Assembly: GCA_023391815.1 (NCBI GenBank)
Contig: JAEWAF010000129.1
Coordinates: 15,532 to 79,531 of the forward strand
Direction: 5' to 3'
DNA from: Pseudomonadota bacterium
Lineage (GTDB): Bacteria; Pseudomonadota; Gammaproteobacteria; Steroidobacterales; Steroidobacteraceae
DNA: 64,000 bases
The notes beneath the pieces were generated by a model. The model worked only from the letters and a program-made list of their open reading frames with translations, was not told the origin of the DNA and made no database searches. Below are positions 1 to 8,405 of this stretch, piece by piece. Position numbers and translations under genes: made by a program. Every line of letters starts with the position of its first letter. The first letter of the stretch is position 1.

Positions 1-1
1 T

Positions 2-703
2 GAGCAGGGCCTGCCGGTGATTCTGGTCGACGACGGTTGCAGTCCCGAGTGCGCGCGGGTGTTGGATGAGTTGAGCCAGCTGCCCGATGTAACTCTGATA
101 CGCCATGAGGTGAACCGCGGTAAAGGCGTGGCGGTCATCACCGGTTTCCGAGGCGCCGCCAAGCTCGGCTTCACGCACGCGATTCAGGTCGACGCCGACG
201 GTCAGCACACGCTGAGCGACGCGCGTCGTTTCGTCGAAGCCGCGCGCGAATTCCCCGATGCCGTGATCTGCGGCCGTCCGGTGTTCGATGCGAGCATTCC
301 GAAGGCGCGCTACTACGGTCGCTATCTCACGCACGGCATGGTCTGGTTGCAGACACTGTCGTTCGACATCATCGATTCGATGTGCGGTTTCCGTCTGTAT
401 CCGCTCAAGACCACGCTCGCGCTGGCGGACCAGCAGCACATCGGCCCGCGCATGGACTTCGATTCGGAAATCATCGTGCGTCTGCATTGGCGCCAGGTGC
501 CGATGCGCTGGATCGATACGCGCGTGTCCTATCCCATCGACGGTGTCTCGCACTTCCGCATGTTCCTGGACAACGTGCGCATGACCTCGCTGCACGTCCG
601 ACTGACTCTGGGCATGCTGGTCCGCCTGCCCGTGTTGTTGTGGCGGAAGATCGCGCGCACCAAGCCCGCGGCGGATGTGCAGGAACGCGATGCGAATGCT
701 TGA
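2..703 (+). CDS. Glycosyltransferase family 2 of the aryl polyene cluster (5'-truncated)
   Basis: The reading frame is open to the left edge, so the N-terminus lies outside the window; the first visible possible start, GTG at 17, falls inside the nucleotide-binding strand (VILVDDG) and is not the real start. The visible part has a GT-A fold: VDDG near the beginning, NRGKG, and the metal-binding DADGQH motif. It resembles dolichyl-phosphate-mannose-synthase-like GT2 enzymes, and such enzymes recur in aryl polyene clusters, where they are thought to help attach the polyene to its lipid anchor. The stop at 701-703 is 5 bp before the thioesterase start, so the two are co-transcribed. Assignment to GT2 is firm; the acceptor substrate is inferred from context. 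Confidence 0.85.
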   Translation, partial: EQGLPVILVDDGCSPECARVLDELSQLPDVTLIRHEVNRGKGVAVITGFRGAAKLGFTHAIQVDADGQHTLSDARRFVEAAREFPDAVICGRPVFDASIPKARYYGRYLTHGMVWLQTLSFDIIDSMCGFRLYPLKTTLALADQQHIGPRMDFDSEIIVRLHWRQVPMRWIDTRVSYPIDGVSHFRMFLDNVRMTSLHVRLTLGMLVRLPVLLWRKIARTKPAADVQERDANA

Positions 704-708
704 CGCTA

Positions 709-1167
709 ATGCGCCCTGAGATGCGAAAAGAGGGCGCGATCAGCGCGAGCATCGAGGTGACCGTGGCGTTTCACGACATCGACATCATCGGTGTCATGTG
801 GCACGGCCACTATCTGAAATATCTGGAAACGGCACGCTGGGCGTTGATGGACCGGCTCGAGTTCGGTTACGACGCCATGGCGGCCTCCGGCTACGCCTGG
901 CCCATCGTGGAAATGCACGTGAAGTATCTGCACGCGGCGCGCATGGGCGACCGGCTGAACGTGCGCGCCTCGCTGGTTGAGTGGGAAAACCGGCTCACCG
1001 TGAATTATCTGGTGACGCGTACTGCCGATCAGGAGCGCGTGGCGCGCGGTAAGAGTGTGCAGGTCGCGGTCGATGCCAAGACCCACGCTTTGCAGTTTGT
1101 TACGCCGGAGCCGCTGCTCGGACGCGTGCGCCAGGCATTGATGAGGGAAGACTTTGGAACAGCGTGA
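709..1167 (+). CDS. Hotdog-fold acyl-CoA/ACP thioesterase (4-hydroxybenzoyl-CoA thioesterase type)
   Basis: A 152-residue single-hotdog protein. The sequence FHDIDIIGVMWHGHYLKYLE is the 4-hydroxybenzoyl-CoA thioesterase/YbgC signature, with the aspartate (DIDIIG) and the HGHY segment in the expected place. I chose ATG 709 because it lies 5 bp after the glycosyltransferase stop; the frame stays open further upstream but only inside that gene, and ATG 721 is an alternative. Aryl polyene clusters normally carry one such thioesterase, thought to release or edit acyl chains. Its 3' end overlaps the TTG start of the next gene by 14 bp, which suggests translational coupling. Confidence 0.88.
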   Translation: MRPEMRKEGAISASIEVTVAFHDIDIIGVMWHGHYLKYLETARWALMDRLEFGYDAMAASGYAWPIVEMHVKYLHAARMGDRLNVRASLVEWENRLTVNYLVTRTADQERVARGKSVQVAVDAKTHALQFVTPEPLLGRVRQALMREDFGTA

Positions 1168-2377
1168 CGTCATCGTGATTGGCGCGGGACCGTCGGGCGC
1201 CATCAGCTCGGCATTGTTGAAGAAGCACGGCTGGAACGTGCTGGTGCTGGAAGGCCAGCGCTTCCCGCGCTTCTCGATCGGCGAGAGCCTGTTGACGCAT
1301 TGCCTGGATTTCGTCGACGAAGCCGGGATGATGCCGGCCGTGGAGCGCGCCGGGTTTCAATTCAAGAATGGCGCGGCGTTCGTGCGTGGCGATGAATACG
1401 GCGATTTCGACTTCAGCGACAAATTCACTCGAGGTCGCGACTCCACCTTTCAGGTCCAGCGCGCGGCCTTCGACAAAGTGCTGGCCGATGAGGCGGAGAA
1501 GCAAGGCGTCGAGATTCGATATGAAACGCGCGTGACAGCCGTCGACAACAGCGGCGAGAGGCCGCGGGTGCGCGCTGTCGATGCGAAGGGCATCGAATAC
1601 GAAGTCGAAGGCAAGTTCCTGCTCGACGCCAGCGGCTTCGGCCGCGTGCTGCCCAAGCTGCTCGATCTGGAAACACCGTCGAAGTTTCCGGTGCGCAACG
1701 CCGTGTTCACCCACGTCGCCGACGGCGCCGCGCCCGATGCGTTCGATCGCAACAAGATTCAGGTCGTCGTGCACCCGGCGCACCGGGATGTCTGGTTCTG
1801 GCTGATTCCGTTCGCCGGCGGTCGCTGTTCGCTCGGCTGCGTGGCGCGCAAGGAATTTTTCGATACCTATCCGACCCAGCTCGAAGCGCGGCTGAAAAAA
1901 CTGGTCAGCGAAGAGCCGTTTCTCACTCGGGTGCTGGCCAATGCAACCTGGGACACGCCGGCGCGCGAGCTGACTGGCTACGCGGCCAATGTGAAGTCCA
2001 TGCACGGTAAAGGTTTCGCGTTGCTGGGCAATGCCGCCGAGTTTCTGGATCCGGTGTTCTCCTCGGGTGTCACGATCGCCATGCGTTCGGCCAGCATGGC
2101 GGCTGGCCTGCTGAATCGTCAGCTGCGCGGCGAGACGGTCGACTGGACCAACGATTTCGAAGTCCCGCTGCGCAAGGGCGTCGACACGTTCCGGGCCTAT
2201 GTGAAGGCGTGGTACGACGGCCGCTTCCAGGACATCATGTTCGCGAAGACTCAGCCACCCGGCATCCGCGCCATGATCTGCTCCATTCTCGCCGGCTACG
2301 CGTGGGACGAGAACAATCCGTTCGTCGCCGAGCCCGAGCGCCGTCTGGACATGGTTGCCAAGCTCTGCGCGGCGTGA
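1154..2377 (+). CDS. Flavin-dependent halogenase-like oxidoreductase, tandem copy 1
   Basis: A 407-residue FAD protein: dinucleotide-binding GAGPSG at 10-15, the halogenase hallmark WxWxIP at 214-219 (WFWLIP), and the FxxPxxSxG signature at 297-305 (FLDPVFSSG). These two motifs separate flavin halogenases from related monooxygenases and geranylgeranyl-reductase-like proteins. In an aryl polyene cluster the natural role is halogenation of the aryl head, as in brominated xanthomonadins. At the site where many phenolic halogenases have KxGES, this protein has SIGES (Ser41), so the catalytic lysine may be absent or elsewhere. It starts with TTG, preceded by a GAGGGAAG ribosome site. It is followed after 19 bp by an ungapped paralogue. 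It could instead be a non-halogenating FAD oxidase. Confidence 0.8.
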   Translation: MEQRDVIVIGAGPSGAISSALLKKHGWNVLVLEGQRFPRFSIGESLLTHCLDFVDEAGMMPAVERAGFQFKNGAAFVRGDEYGDFDFSDKFTRGRDSTFQVQRAAFDKVLADEAEKQGVEIRYETRVTAVDNSGERPRVRAVDAKGIEYEVEGKFLLDASGFGRVLPKLLDLETPSKFPVRNAVFTHVADGAAPDAFDRNKIQVVVHPAHRDVWFWLIPFAGGRCSLGCVARKEFFDTYPTQLEARLKKLVSEEPFLTRVLANATWDTPARELTGYAANVKSMHGKGFALLGNAAEFLDPVFSSGVTIAMRSASMAAGLLNRQLRGETVDWTNDFEVPLRKGVDTFRAYVKAWYDGRFQDIMFAKTQPPGIRAMICSILAGYAWDENNPFVAEPERRLDMVAKLCAA

Positions 2378-2396
2378 GAGATGAGGAAAGTTTGAG

Positions 2397-3620
2397 TTGG
2401 AATCGCGTGACGTCATCATCATTGGCGCGGGTCCGTCGGGCTCCATTGCTTCGGCGTTGCTGAAGAAGCGCGGCTGGGATGTGCTCGTGCTGGAAGGCGC
2501 GCGCTTCCCGCGTTTCTCGATCGGCGAGAGCCTGCTGCCGCATTGCCTGGACTTCGTCGAGGAGGCTGGCATGTTGCCGGCGGTCGAGGCGGTCGGCTTT
2601 CAGTTCAAGAACGGTGCGGCGTTCCTGCGGGGCGATGAATACGGCGCGTTCGACTTCTCACAAAAGTTCGGCGACGGCCGCGACTCGACGTATCAGGTGT
2701 CGCGCGCCACTTTCGACAAGGTGCTGGCCGACGAGGCCGAGAAGATGGGCGTCGAGATTCGCTATGAGACTCGCGTCACCGCTGTCGACGTGAGTGGCGA
2801 CAAGCCGCGCGTGCATGCCGTCGACGTTCATGGAAAGGAATATGAAGTCGAAGGCAGGTTTCTGCTCGACGCCAGCGGTTTCGCCCGCGTGCTGCCGAAG
2901 CTGCTCGATCTCGAAACACCTTCGCCTTTCGCCCAGCGGAATGCGGTATTCACGCAGGTGGCGGAGAGCTCCGCGCCCGACGCCTTCGATCGCTACAAAG
3001 TGCAGATCGCCATTCATCCCGAAAATCGCGATGTCTGGTATTGGTTGATTCCCTTCCCCAATGGGCGTTGCTCGATCGGGTGCGCGGCAACTCCGGAGTT
3101 CTTCTCGAAATACCCGGAGCAGCTGGACGACCGTCTGAAACAGCTGGTGAGCGAAGAGCCGTTCCTCGCCCGCGTGCTCACGAATGCCGTTTGGGATACG
3201 CCGGTGCGCGGTATGTCGGGCTATTCGGCGAATGTGAAGTCCATGCACGGCAAGGGCTTCGCGCTGCTCGGGAACGCGGCCGAGTTCCTGGATCCGATTT
3301 TCTCCTCCGGCATCACCATCGCCATGCGCTCGTCGAGCATGGCCGCGCAAGTGCTGGATCGTCAGCTGCGCGGCGAGACGGTGGACTGGACCAATGAGTT
3401 CGAGCGCCCGCTGCGTCGGGGCGTCGACACGTTCCGCGCTTACGTCAAAGCGTGGTACGACGGACGCTTCCAGGACATCATGTTCGCGAAGAATCAGCCG
3501 GCCGGCATCCGCGGCATGATCTGCTCCATTCTCGCCGGTTACGCTTGGGATGAGTCCAATCCCTTCGTTGCTGAAGCCGAGCGCCGTCTCGACATGGTTG
3601 CTAAGCTCTGCGCAGCATGA
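2397..3620 (+). CDS. Flavin-dependent halogenase-like oxidoreductase, tandem copy 2
   Basis: This has the same length (407 residues) as the preceding gene and aligns to it without gaps, most positions being identical, down to the shared C-terminus RRLDMVAKLCAA. The FAD motif GAGPSG, the WxWxIP motif (WYWLIP at 214-219) and FxxPxxSxG (FLDPIFSSG at 297-305) are all kept, as is Ser41 in SIGES. The TTG start and the GAGGAAAG region in front of it are also duplicated, so the duplication unit included the ribosome-binding site. Differences cluster in the middle of the protein, for example around 75-95 and 185-245, which may mean divergence in substrate. The stop overlaps the reductase start as ATGA. 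Confidence 0.8.
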   Translation: MESRDVIIIGAGPSGSIASALLKKRGWDVLVLEGARFPRFSIGESLLPHCLDFVEEAGMLPAVEAVGFQFKNGAAFLRGDEYGAFDFSQKFGDGRDSTYQVSRATFDKVLADEAEKMGVEIRYETRVTAVDVSGDKPRVHAVDVHGKEYEVEGRFLLDASGFARVLPKLLDLETPSPFAQRNAVFTQVAESSAPDAFDRYKVQIAIHPENRDVWYWLIPFPNGRCSIGCAATPEFFSKYPEQLDDRLKQLVSEEPFLARVLTNAVWDTPVRGMSGYSANVKSMHGKGFALLGNAAEFLDPIFSSGITIAMRSSSMAAQVLDRQLRGETVDWTNEFERPLRRGVDTFRAYVKAWYDGRFQDIMFAKNQPAGIRGMICSILAGYAWDESNPFVAEAERRLDMVAKLCAA

Positions 3621-4345
3621 CCGACACGATTCTAGTCACCGGGTCCAGCCGCGGCATCGGCCGCGCCATCGCGCTTCGCGCGGCGGCGGACGGCTTCGAT
3701 GTCGTCGTCCATTGCCGGTCACGGCGCGATGAGGCCGAGGCGGTCGCGGGCGAGATCAAATCGCTGGGTCGTCAGTCGCGAGTGTTGCAGTTCGATGTTT
3801 CCGATCGCGCCGCTTGTGCCGAAGCGTTGGCCGCCGACATCGGTGCGCACGGTGCGTACTACGGCGTCGTGCATAACGCCGGCATTCATTCCGACGCGGC
3901 CTTTCCCGCGATGACGGGCGAGCAATGGGACGGTGTGATCCGGACCAATCTCGACGCGTTTTATAACGTCCTTCAGCCCGTGATCATGCCGATGGTGCGT
4001 CGACGCGCGCCGGGTCGCATTGTCACGCTGGCGTCGGTTTCGGGGGTGGTCGGCAATCGCGGTCAGGTGAACTACAGCGCCGCGAAAGCTGGAGTCATCG
4101 GCGCGACCAAAGCGCTGGCGGTCGAGCTGGCGAAACGAAACATCACGGTCAATTGCGTCGCGCCCGGGCTCATCGCCACCGAGATGGTCGACGAGAACGT
4201 GCCGATGGAAGAGATTCTCAAGGCGATTCCCGCGCAGCGTGCCGGCACCGCCGAGGAAGTCGCGGCGGCGGTAACGTTTCTTTTGTCGCGCGATGCTTCA
4301 TACATCACACGTCAGGTGCTCTCGGTCAACGGAGGACTATGCTGA
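3617..4345 (+). CDS. 3-oxoacyl-ACP reductase (FabG-like, aryl polyene ketoreductase)
   Basis: A 242-residue classical short-chain dehydrogenase. It has the cofactor motif TGSSRGIG at 8-15, the NAG motif (HNAGIH), a serine in LASVSG and the catalytic YSAAK at 153-157. It would reduce the 3-keto group after each elongation round on the ACP. The start forms an ATGA overlap with the flavoprotein upstream, and the stop is shared with the next start as TGATG, so it sits inside a tightly coupled operon. The family is certain; the dedicated role in polyene synthesis follows from the neighbours. Confidence 0.93.
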   Translation: MTDTILVTGSSRGIGRAIALRAAADGFDVVVHCRSRRDEAEAVAGEIKSLGRQSRVLQFDVSDRAACAEALAADIGAHGAYYGVVHNAGIHSDAAFPAMTGEQWDGVIRTNLDAFYNVLQPVIMPMVRRRAPGRIVTLASVSGVVGNRGQVNYSAAKAGVIGATKALAVELAKRNITVNCVAPGLIATEMVDENVPMEEILKAIPAQRAGTAEEVAAAVTFLLSRDASYITRQVLSVNGGLC

Positions 4346-5568
4346 TGCGTCGTGTGGTGGTTACCGGCATGGGAGGCGTGTGTGGCCTGGGCACGAGCTG
4401 GCCAGAGATCCTCGCCGGCCTGCGCGCGCGCCGAAACACGATTCGCACCATGCACGAGTGGGACCGGTTCGAGGATATGAACACGCGGCTCGCCGGGCCG
4501 ATCGAGTTCACGCCGCCGGCCCATTGGACTCGCAAACAACTGCGAAGCATGGGACGGGTGTCGCAGCTCGCGGTGCGCTCCGCCGAGCTGGCCATCGCCG
4601 ATGCCGGATTGACCGGCGATCCCGTCATTTCGAGCGGCGCGACCGGTGTGGCTTCGGGATCGTCGACCGGCAGCACCTCGGACATCAAGGATTTCGCCGC
4701 GATGATCATCTCCGGTGACGCGAGCGGGCTGAACGCGAACTCGTACGTGCGCATGATGCCGCACACGACCGCGGCCAACGTCGGCATCTTCTTCGGCGCC
4801 AAGGGGCGGATCATTCCGACTTCCAGCGCCTGCACCTCGGGCAGTCAGGGTATCGGTTACGCGTACGAAGCGATCAAGTTCGGCCGGCAGGACGTCATGA
4901 TCGCCGGTGGCGCCGAAGAGCTCTGTCCGACCGAGGCCATGGCATTCGATACCTTATATGCGACCAGCCGTCGCAACGATCAGCCGCAGACCACGCCGCG
5001 CCCCTACGACCGCGACCGTGATGGGCTCGTGGTCGGTGAAGGCGGCGCGATGCTGATCCTCGAAGAGCTGGAGCACGCTCAGCGGCGCGGTGCCCGTATT
5101 CACGCCGAATTGGTTGGCTTCGCCAGCAACTCCGACGGCGTGCACGTAACGAAGCCGGAAGAGAACACCATGCGAGTGGTGATGGAACTGGCGCTGCGAG
5201 ATGCCGGGATTCCGCCGGACGTGATCGGTTACGTGAATGGTCACGGCACGGCGACAGAGCATGGCGATATCGCCGAGACGCGCGCCACTTCGGCACTGTT
5301 CGGCAAGCGCATGCCGCTGAGCTCGCAGAAAAGTTACCTGGGCCACACGCTCGGCGCCTGCGGCGCGTTGGAAGCCTGGTTCAGCATCGAGATGATGAAG
5401 ACCGGCTGGTTCGCGCCGTCGCTGAATCTGGAGAACATCGATCCGCGCTGTGGCGAGCTCGAATACATCACCGGTGAAGGTCGCGCGATCGGCACCGAGT
5501 ACGTGATGAACAACAACTTCGCGTTCGGCGGTGTGAACACTTCGATGGTGTTCAAGCGCTGGAAGTGA
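4345..5568 (+). CDS. Beta-ketoacyl-ACP synthase (FabF-like, aryl polyene KS 1)
   Basis: A 407-residue condensing enzyme with the complete Cys-His-His set: Cys163 in SSACTSG, His300 in NGHGTATEHGD and His334 in YLGHTLGACG. It should therefore be active in Claisen condensation with malonyl-ACP. I chose ATG 4345 because GGAGG at 4331-4335 lies 9 bp upstream; the ATG at 4339 is only 3 bp from that site, and the longer open frame runs back inside the reductase gene. The protein then begins MRRVVVTGMGG, the usual start of a FabF. It probably pairs with the chain-length-factor-like protein at 10013 or acts in a separate step from the second KS at 8832. Confidence 0.93.
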   Translation: MRRVVVTGMGGVCGLGTSWPEILAGLRARRNTIRTMHEWDRFEDMNTRLAGPIEFTPPAHWTRKQLRSMGRVSQLAVRSAELAIADAGLTGDPVISSGATGVASGSSTGSTSDIKDFAAMIISGDASGLNANSYVRMMPHTTAANVGIFFGAKGRIIPTSSACTSGSQGIGYAYEAIKFGRQDVMIAGGAEELCPTEAMAFDTLYATSRRNDQPQTTPRPYDRDRDGLVVGEGGAMLILEELEHAQRRGARIHAELVGFASNSDGVHVTKPEENTMRVVMELALRDAGIPPDVIGYVNGHGTATEHGDIAETRATSALFGKRMPLSSQKSYLGHTLGACGALEAWFSIEMMKTGWFAPSLNLENIDPRCGELEYITGEGRAIGTEYVMNNNFAFGGVNTSMVFKRWK

Positions 5569-5575
5569 GTGCTCC

Positions 5576-6898
5576 GTGACCCCTGCAGAAGCGCTGCCGT
5601 TGTTTCTTTCGGCCGATGCGCGGCGACCGATTGCCTGGCGTCGCGGCGCGCCGGTCCTCCTGGCCGAATTCCGGACACATGTCGCCGCGGTGGTCGCGAA
5701 GCTGCCCAAACATTCCGCGCCGGCGGCGATGATCGATCTGTGCGAGGACCGTTACAAATTCCTGGTCGCTTACGCCGCCGCCTTGAGTGTCGGTCATACG
5801 GTTTTATTACCGTCGTCGCGGGCCGATCAAGTCGTCGCCGATGTAGCGAATGCCAACGCCGGCAGCTATCGCTTCGATGACGATGCAGTCGATGCCGCGT
5901 TGGCGGAGCCTTCGACCGCGCCGATCAACGAGCGCATCCCCGCCGATCTGACCGTGATGGTCGGCTACACGTCGGGCAGCACCGGTCAGCCCAAGACATT
6001 TCCCAAGCTGTGGCGCACCGTGAACGGCAGCAATGCCCGCAACGCCCGGTCGATTCGCGCGGCCATCGGCGATTCGACCTCGACAGTGTGGGCGGTGGCG
6101 ACCGTCCCGCCTCAGCACATGTACGGCATGGAAATGAGCGTGCTGTTGCCGTTGGTCGGCGACATGGCCGTGCACGCCGGTCGGCCTTTGTTTCCAGCCG
6201 ATATCGCCGCTGCGCTGGCCGAAATCCCGCGGCCGCGCGTGCTCATCAGTACGCCGGTGCATCTGCGCGCCATCGTCGGTTCCGATCAGCAGTTTCCTGA
6301 AGTCGATGTGATCGTGAGCGCCACGGCGCCCTTGGATCAGCCGCTGGCTGCCGCGGTGACTGCGAAGCTCGGCGGTGAATTGGTTGAAATGTTCGGATCC
6401 ACTGAAACTTGTGTATTCGCCAGCCGCTTCACCGCCAGGGAAGAGCAATGGCGGATCTATGACGGCGTTCGTCTCGAGCCGCGCGACGACGGCACCCTGG
6501 TGCACGCGCCTTGGTTCGTCGAGCCGGTGTTGTTACAGGACATCGTCGAACTGCAGCCGAACAATCGGTTCGTGGTGCGCGGACGCAGCTCCGACATGAT
6601 CGAGGTCGCCGGTAAGCGCGCCTCGCTAACCGACCTCACCAAACGTTTGCTGGCCATCCCGGGCGTGCAGGAAGCGGCGGTGTTTCAGCCCGATGCCGAT
6701 GGGGTGGGCACAATTCGCCGAGTCGCCGCGCTGGTCGTGGCTCCGACGCTCACGGCGCGTGAGGTGCTGGATCAGCTCGCGGGCGGCGTCGACAGCGCAT
6801 TCCTCCCTCGCCCATTGCTGATTGTGGACAGGCTGCCGCGTAACGAGCTCGGCAAGCTGCCGCGTGAGAATCTGTTACGAGCCCTGCGGCGTGAGTGA
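5576..6898 (+). CDS. AMP-dependent acyl/aryl-CoA (ACP) ligase
   Basis: A 440-residue member of the ANL superfamily. The ATP-binding P-loop is YTSGSTGQPK at 131-140, FGSTET follows in the middle, and a C-terminal ELGKLPRENL supplies the conserved lysine region. It is somewhat shorter than typical 4-coumarate-CoA ligases, as is usual for the ligase in aryl polyene clusters. Together with the adjacent chorismatase, the likely substrate is 3- or 4-hydroxybenzoate, activated and passed to the ACP at 8073, as described for XanA2 in Xanthomonas. It starts with GTG, 8 bp after the ketosynthase. Its last 24 bp overlap the 3' end of the convergent chorismatase gene. Confidence 0.87.
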   Translation: MTPAEALPLFLSADARRPIAWRRGAPVLLAEFRTHVAAVVAKLPKHSAPAAMIDLCEDRYKFLVAYAAALSVGHTVLLPSSRADQVVADVANANAGSYRFDDDAVDAALAEPSTAPINERIPADLTVMVGYTSGSTGQPKTFPKLWRTVNGSNARNARSIRAAIGDSTSTVWAVATVPPQHMYGMEMSVLLPLVGDMAVHAGRPLFPADIAAALAEIPRPRVLISTPVHLRAIVGSDQQFPEVDVIVSATAPLDQPLAAAVTAKLGGELVEMFGSTETCVFASRFTAREEQWRIYDGVRLEPRDDGTLVHAPWFVEPVLLQDIVELQPNNRFVVRGRSSDMIEVAGKRASLTDLTKRLLAIPGVQEAAVFQPDADGVGTIRRVAALVVAPTLTAREVLDQLAGGVDSAFLPRPLLIVDRLPRNELGKLPRENLLRALRRE

Positions 6899-7927
6899 GA
6901 TCGCTTCGATCTCGAGCAGCAACTCTCGACGGCATACATCGGCCGCCACGAACAGAATGTCGCTGGTGGGGTAGAGCTGGCGCAGGCGTTCGGCGATGCG
7001 CGGCGTAAGCTCTGGCTCCCGCACGTACACTTTCAGCAAATCCCCGCGATTTGCGCTCCGGGGACGCCGGACATACGGCGCGAAGGAGCTGAGGTTACGG
7101 ACCGTTTCCTCCAGCTGCGCCATCGCATCGTCGTGATGTTGAGAATGATGACCGACGATGCTGGCCGTCCCGGAAATCAGCAATGTATCGTCCGGCGCGA
7201 TCAAGGCGCGGGCGAACGTGGGACTCACCGGCCCGTGCACTCGGGGATAGTGATATGCGCTGACCTGGCGGGGATTTTCCAGCGATTGGCCGGCCAGCGT
7301 GCCCGCGAGCCAGAACACCTGCAGGATATGATCGGAGCGCTGGCGGCCGATGGCCGTGGCGGACGGATAGTTCTGGGTCACTTCACCCAAGCCGCGCCCG
7401 CGGCCGACATTGAATTGACGATAGCGCTCCAGGTCGCCCGAGCCCTCGTTGATCGCATCCATGTAATTCCACATGCGCAGCAGGTGGGGGAACCCCGATT
7501 GCTGCTGGAACTGCCGGACGGCGGCATAGGCGCGCTCGGCTGTCAGCAGAATTCCACCGTGCTCGCGCTCGTCCAGCTCCACCACCGCGAACAGATATTG
7601 GCCATCGTGCGCATAACGCACTCGAGCCGGCGGCGATGTCACGCCATCGGACCATTGACCAGTGTGGACCGGTCCGGTCGCGAACCATAATTCCGCCCCG
7701 GGTGTCGGAGCCGAATCGGCAACGTGCAACGGTTCCAGTCCCACATCGATGGTCAGCCCGGCGGTCTGGCCGGTCGCTTCGATCTTCCCCTCTGGCTCGC
7801 TACGCGCTCCGAAACGGATGGCCGCCAGCACCCCGGCGGGCAGTTCGCGGGTGAGCGGGTGATAGGCAACGCGCAGGGGGGCGGCGGGGAGGGACTGGGC
7901 TGGTTGCTCGCCAGAACTGCTGCGCAT
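6875..7927 (-). CDS. xanB2: Chorismatase (XanB2/FkbO/Hyg5 family), hydroxybenzoate-forming
   Basis: A 350-residue protein of the chorismate hydrolase/lyase family with a RidA-like fold. Recognisable features are QFNVGRGRGLGEVTQN in the middle, SGTASIVGHHSQH, and the C-terminal CRRELLLEIE. The last places Cys332 seven residues before Glu339, the same spacing I recall for the catalytic Cys/Glu pair of Hyg5. In Xanthomonas, XanB2 converts chorismate to 3- and 4-hydroxybenzoate, feeding both xanthomonadin and ubiquinone. The position between the ligase and the ACP, on the opposite strand, supports a starter-unit role and suggests its own promoter. ATG 7927 is preferred; a GTG lies directly upstream at 7930. 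Confidence 0.85.
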   Translation of the reverse strand: MRSSSGEQPAQSLPAAPLRVAYHPLTRELPAGVLAAIRFGARSEPEGKIEATGQTAGLTIDVGLEPLHVADSAPTPGAELWFATGPVHTGQWSDGVTSPPARVRYAHDGQYLFAVVELDEREHGGILLTAERAYAAVRQFQQQSGFPHLLRMWNYMDAINEGSGDLERYRQFNVGRGRGLGEVTQNYPSATAIGRQRSDHILQVFWLAGTLAGQSLENPRQVSAYHYPRVHGPVSPTFARALIAPDDTLLISGTASIVGHHSQHHDDAMAQLEETVRNLSSFAPYVRRPRSANRGDLLKVYVREPELTPRIAERLRQLYPTSDILFVAADVCRRELLLEIEAISLTPQGS

Positions 7928-8072
7928 CACGTCGTCGAATTACTGGTTGGTTCGGAGGTTGGAAAACGTGCGCGGCGTTCGAAGCGCGCGCGGGCCGGAT
8001 GATACACTTCGCGCCCTGCGGTTCGCCGCTCCAACGTCTCAATTCAGCCTTTCGTACAGGGCCGTTTCGTTC

Positions 8073-8348
8073 ATGTCAGCAACCCAATCCGCCGGTGAGC
8101 GCGAGCTCGCCGAACTCATCGTCACTGCGCTCAACCTGGAAGGCGTCGCGCCCGGGGATATCGATCCGGAAGCGCCGTTGTTCAAGACCGGGCTCGGGCT
8201 GGATTCCATCGACGCGCTGGAGCTGGCGCTGGAGATCTCCAAGCGCTACGGCTTTCAACTGCGCTCGGACGATGAAAACAATGTGCGTATTTTCAGCTCA
8301 CTGCGCTCGCTCGCGGCACACATCGCGACCCATCGCGTAACCGCCTGA
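8073..8348 (+). CDS. Acyl carrier protein of the aryl polyene cluster
   Basis: A 91-residue ACP. The phosphopantetheine attachment site is Ser45 in LGLDSIDALELA, and the acidic helix around it is typical. I chose the start at ATG 8073 because the frame extends upstream only into the chorismatase promoter region with no ACP-like sequence. It is the first gene of the second plus-strand block, divergent from the chorismatase. It would carry the hydroxybenzoyl starter and the growing polyene. Only one ACP is present here, whereas many aryl polyene clusters have two, so a second may lie left of the window. Confidence 0.93.
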   Translation: MSATQSAGERELAELIVTALNLEGVAPGDIDPEAPLFKTGLGLDSIDALELALEISKRYGFQLRSDDENNVRIFSSLRSLAAHIATHRVTA

Positions 8349-8405
8349 GCGGTGCCGCCGGCAATTGCATTGATTTCGCAATCACTCAACAACAGGGAGA
8401 TGACT

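Noticed and set aside
1100..2572. A 490-codon minus-strand frame across the first halogenase-like gene, with a similar one over the second
   Set aside because: It mirrors the duplicated plus-strand gene and has no recognisable domain.
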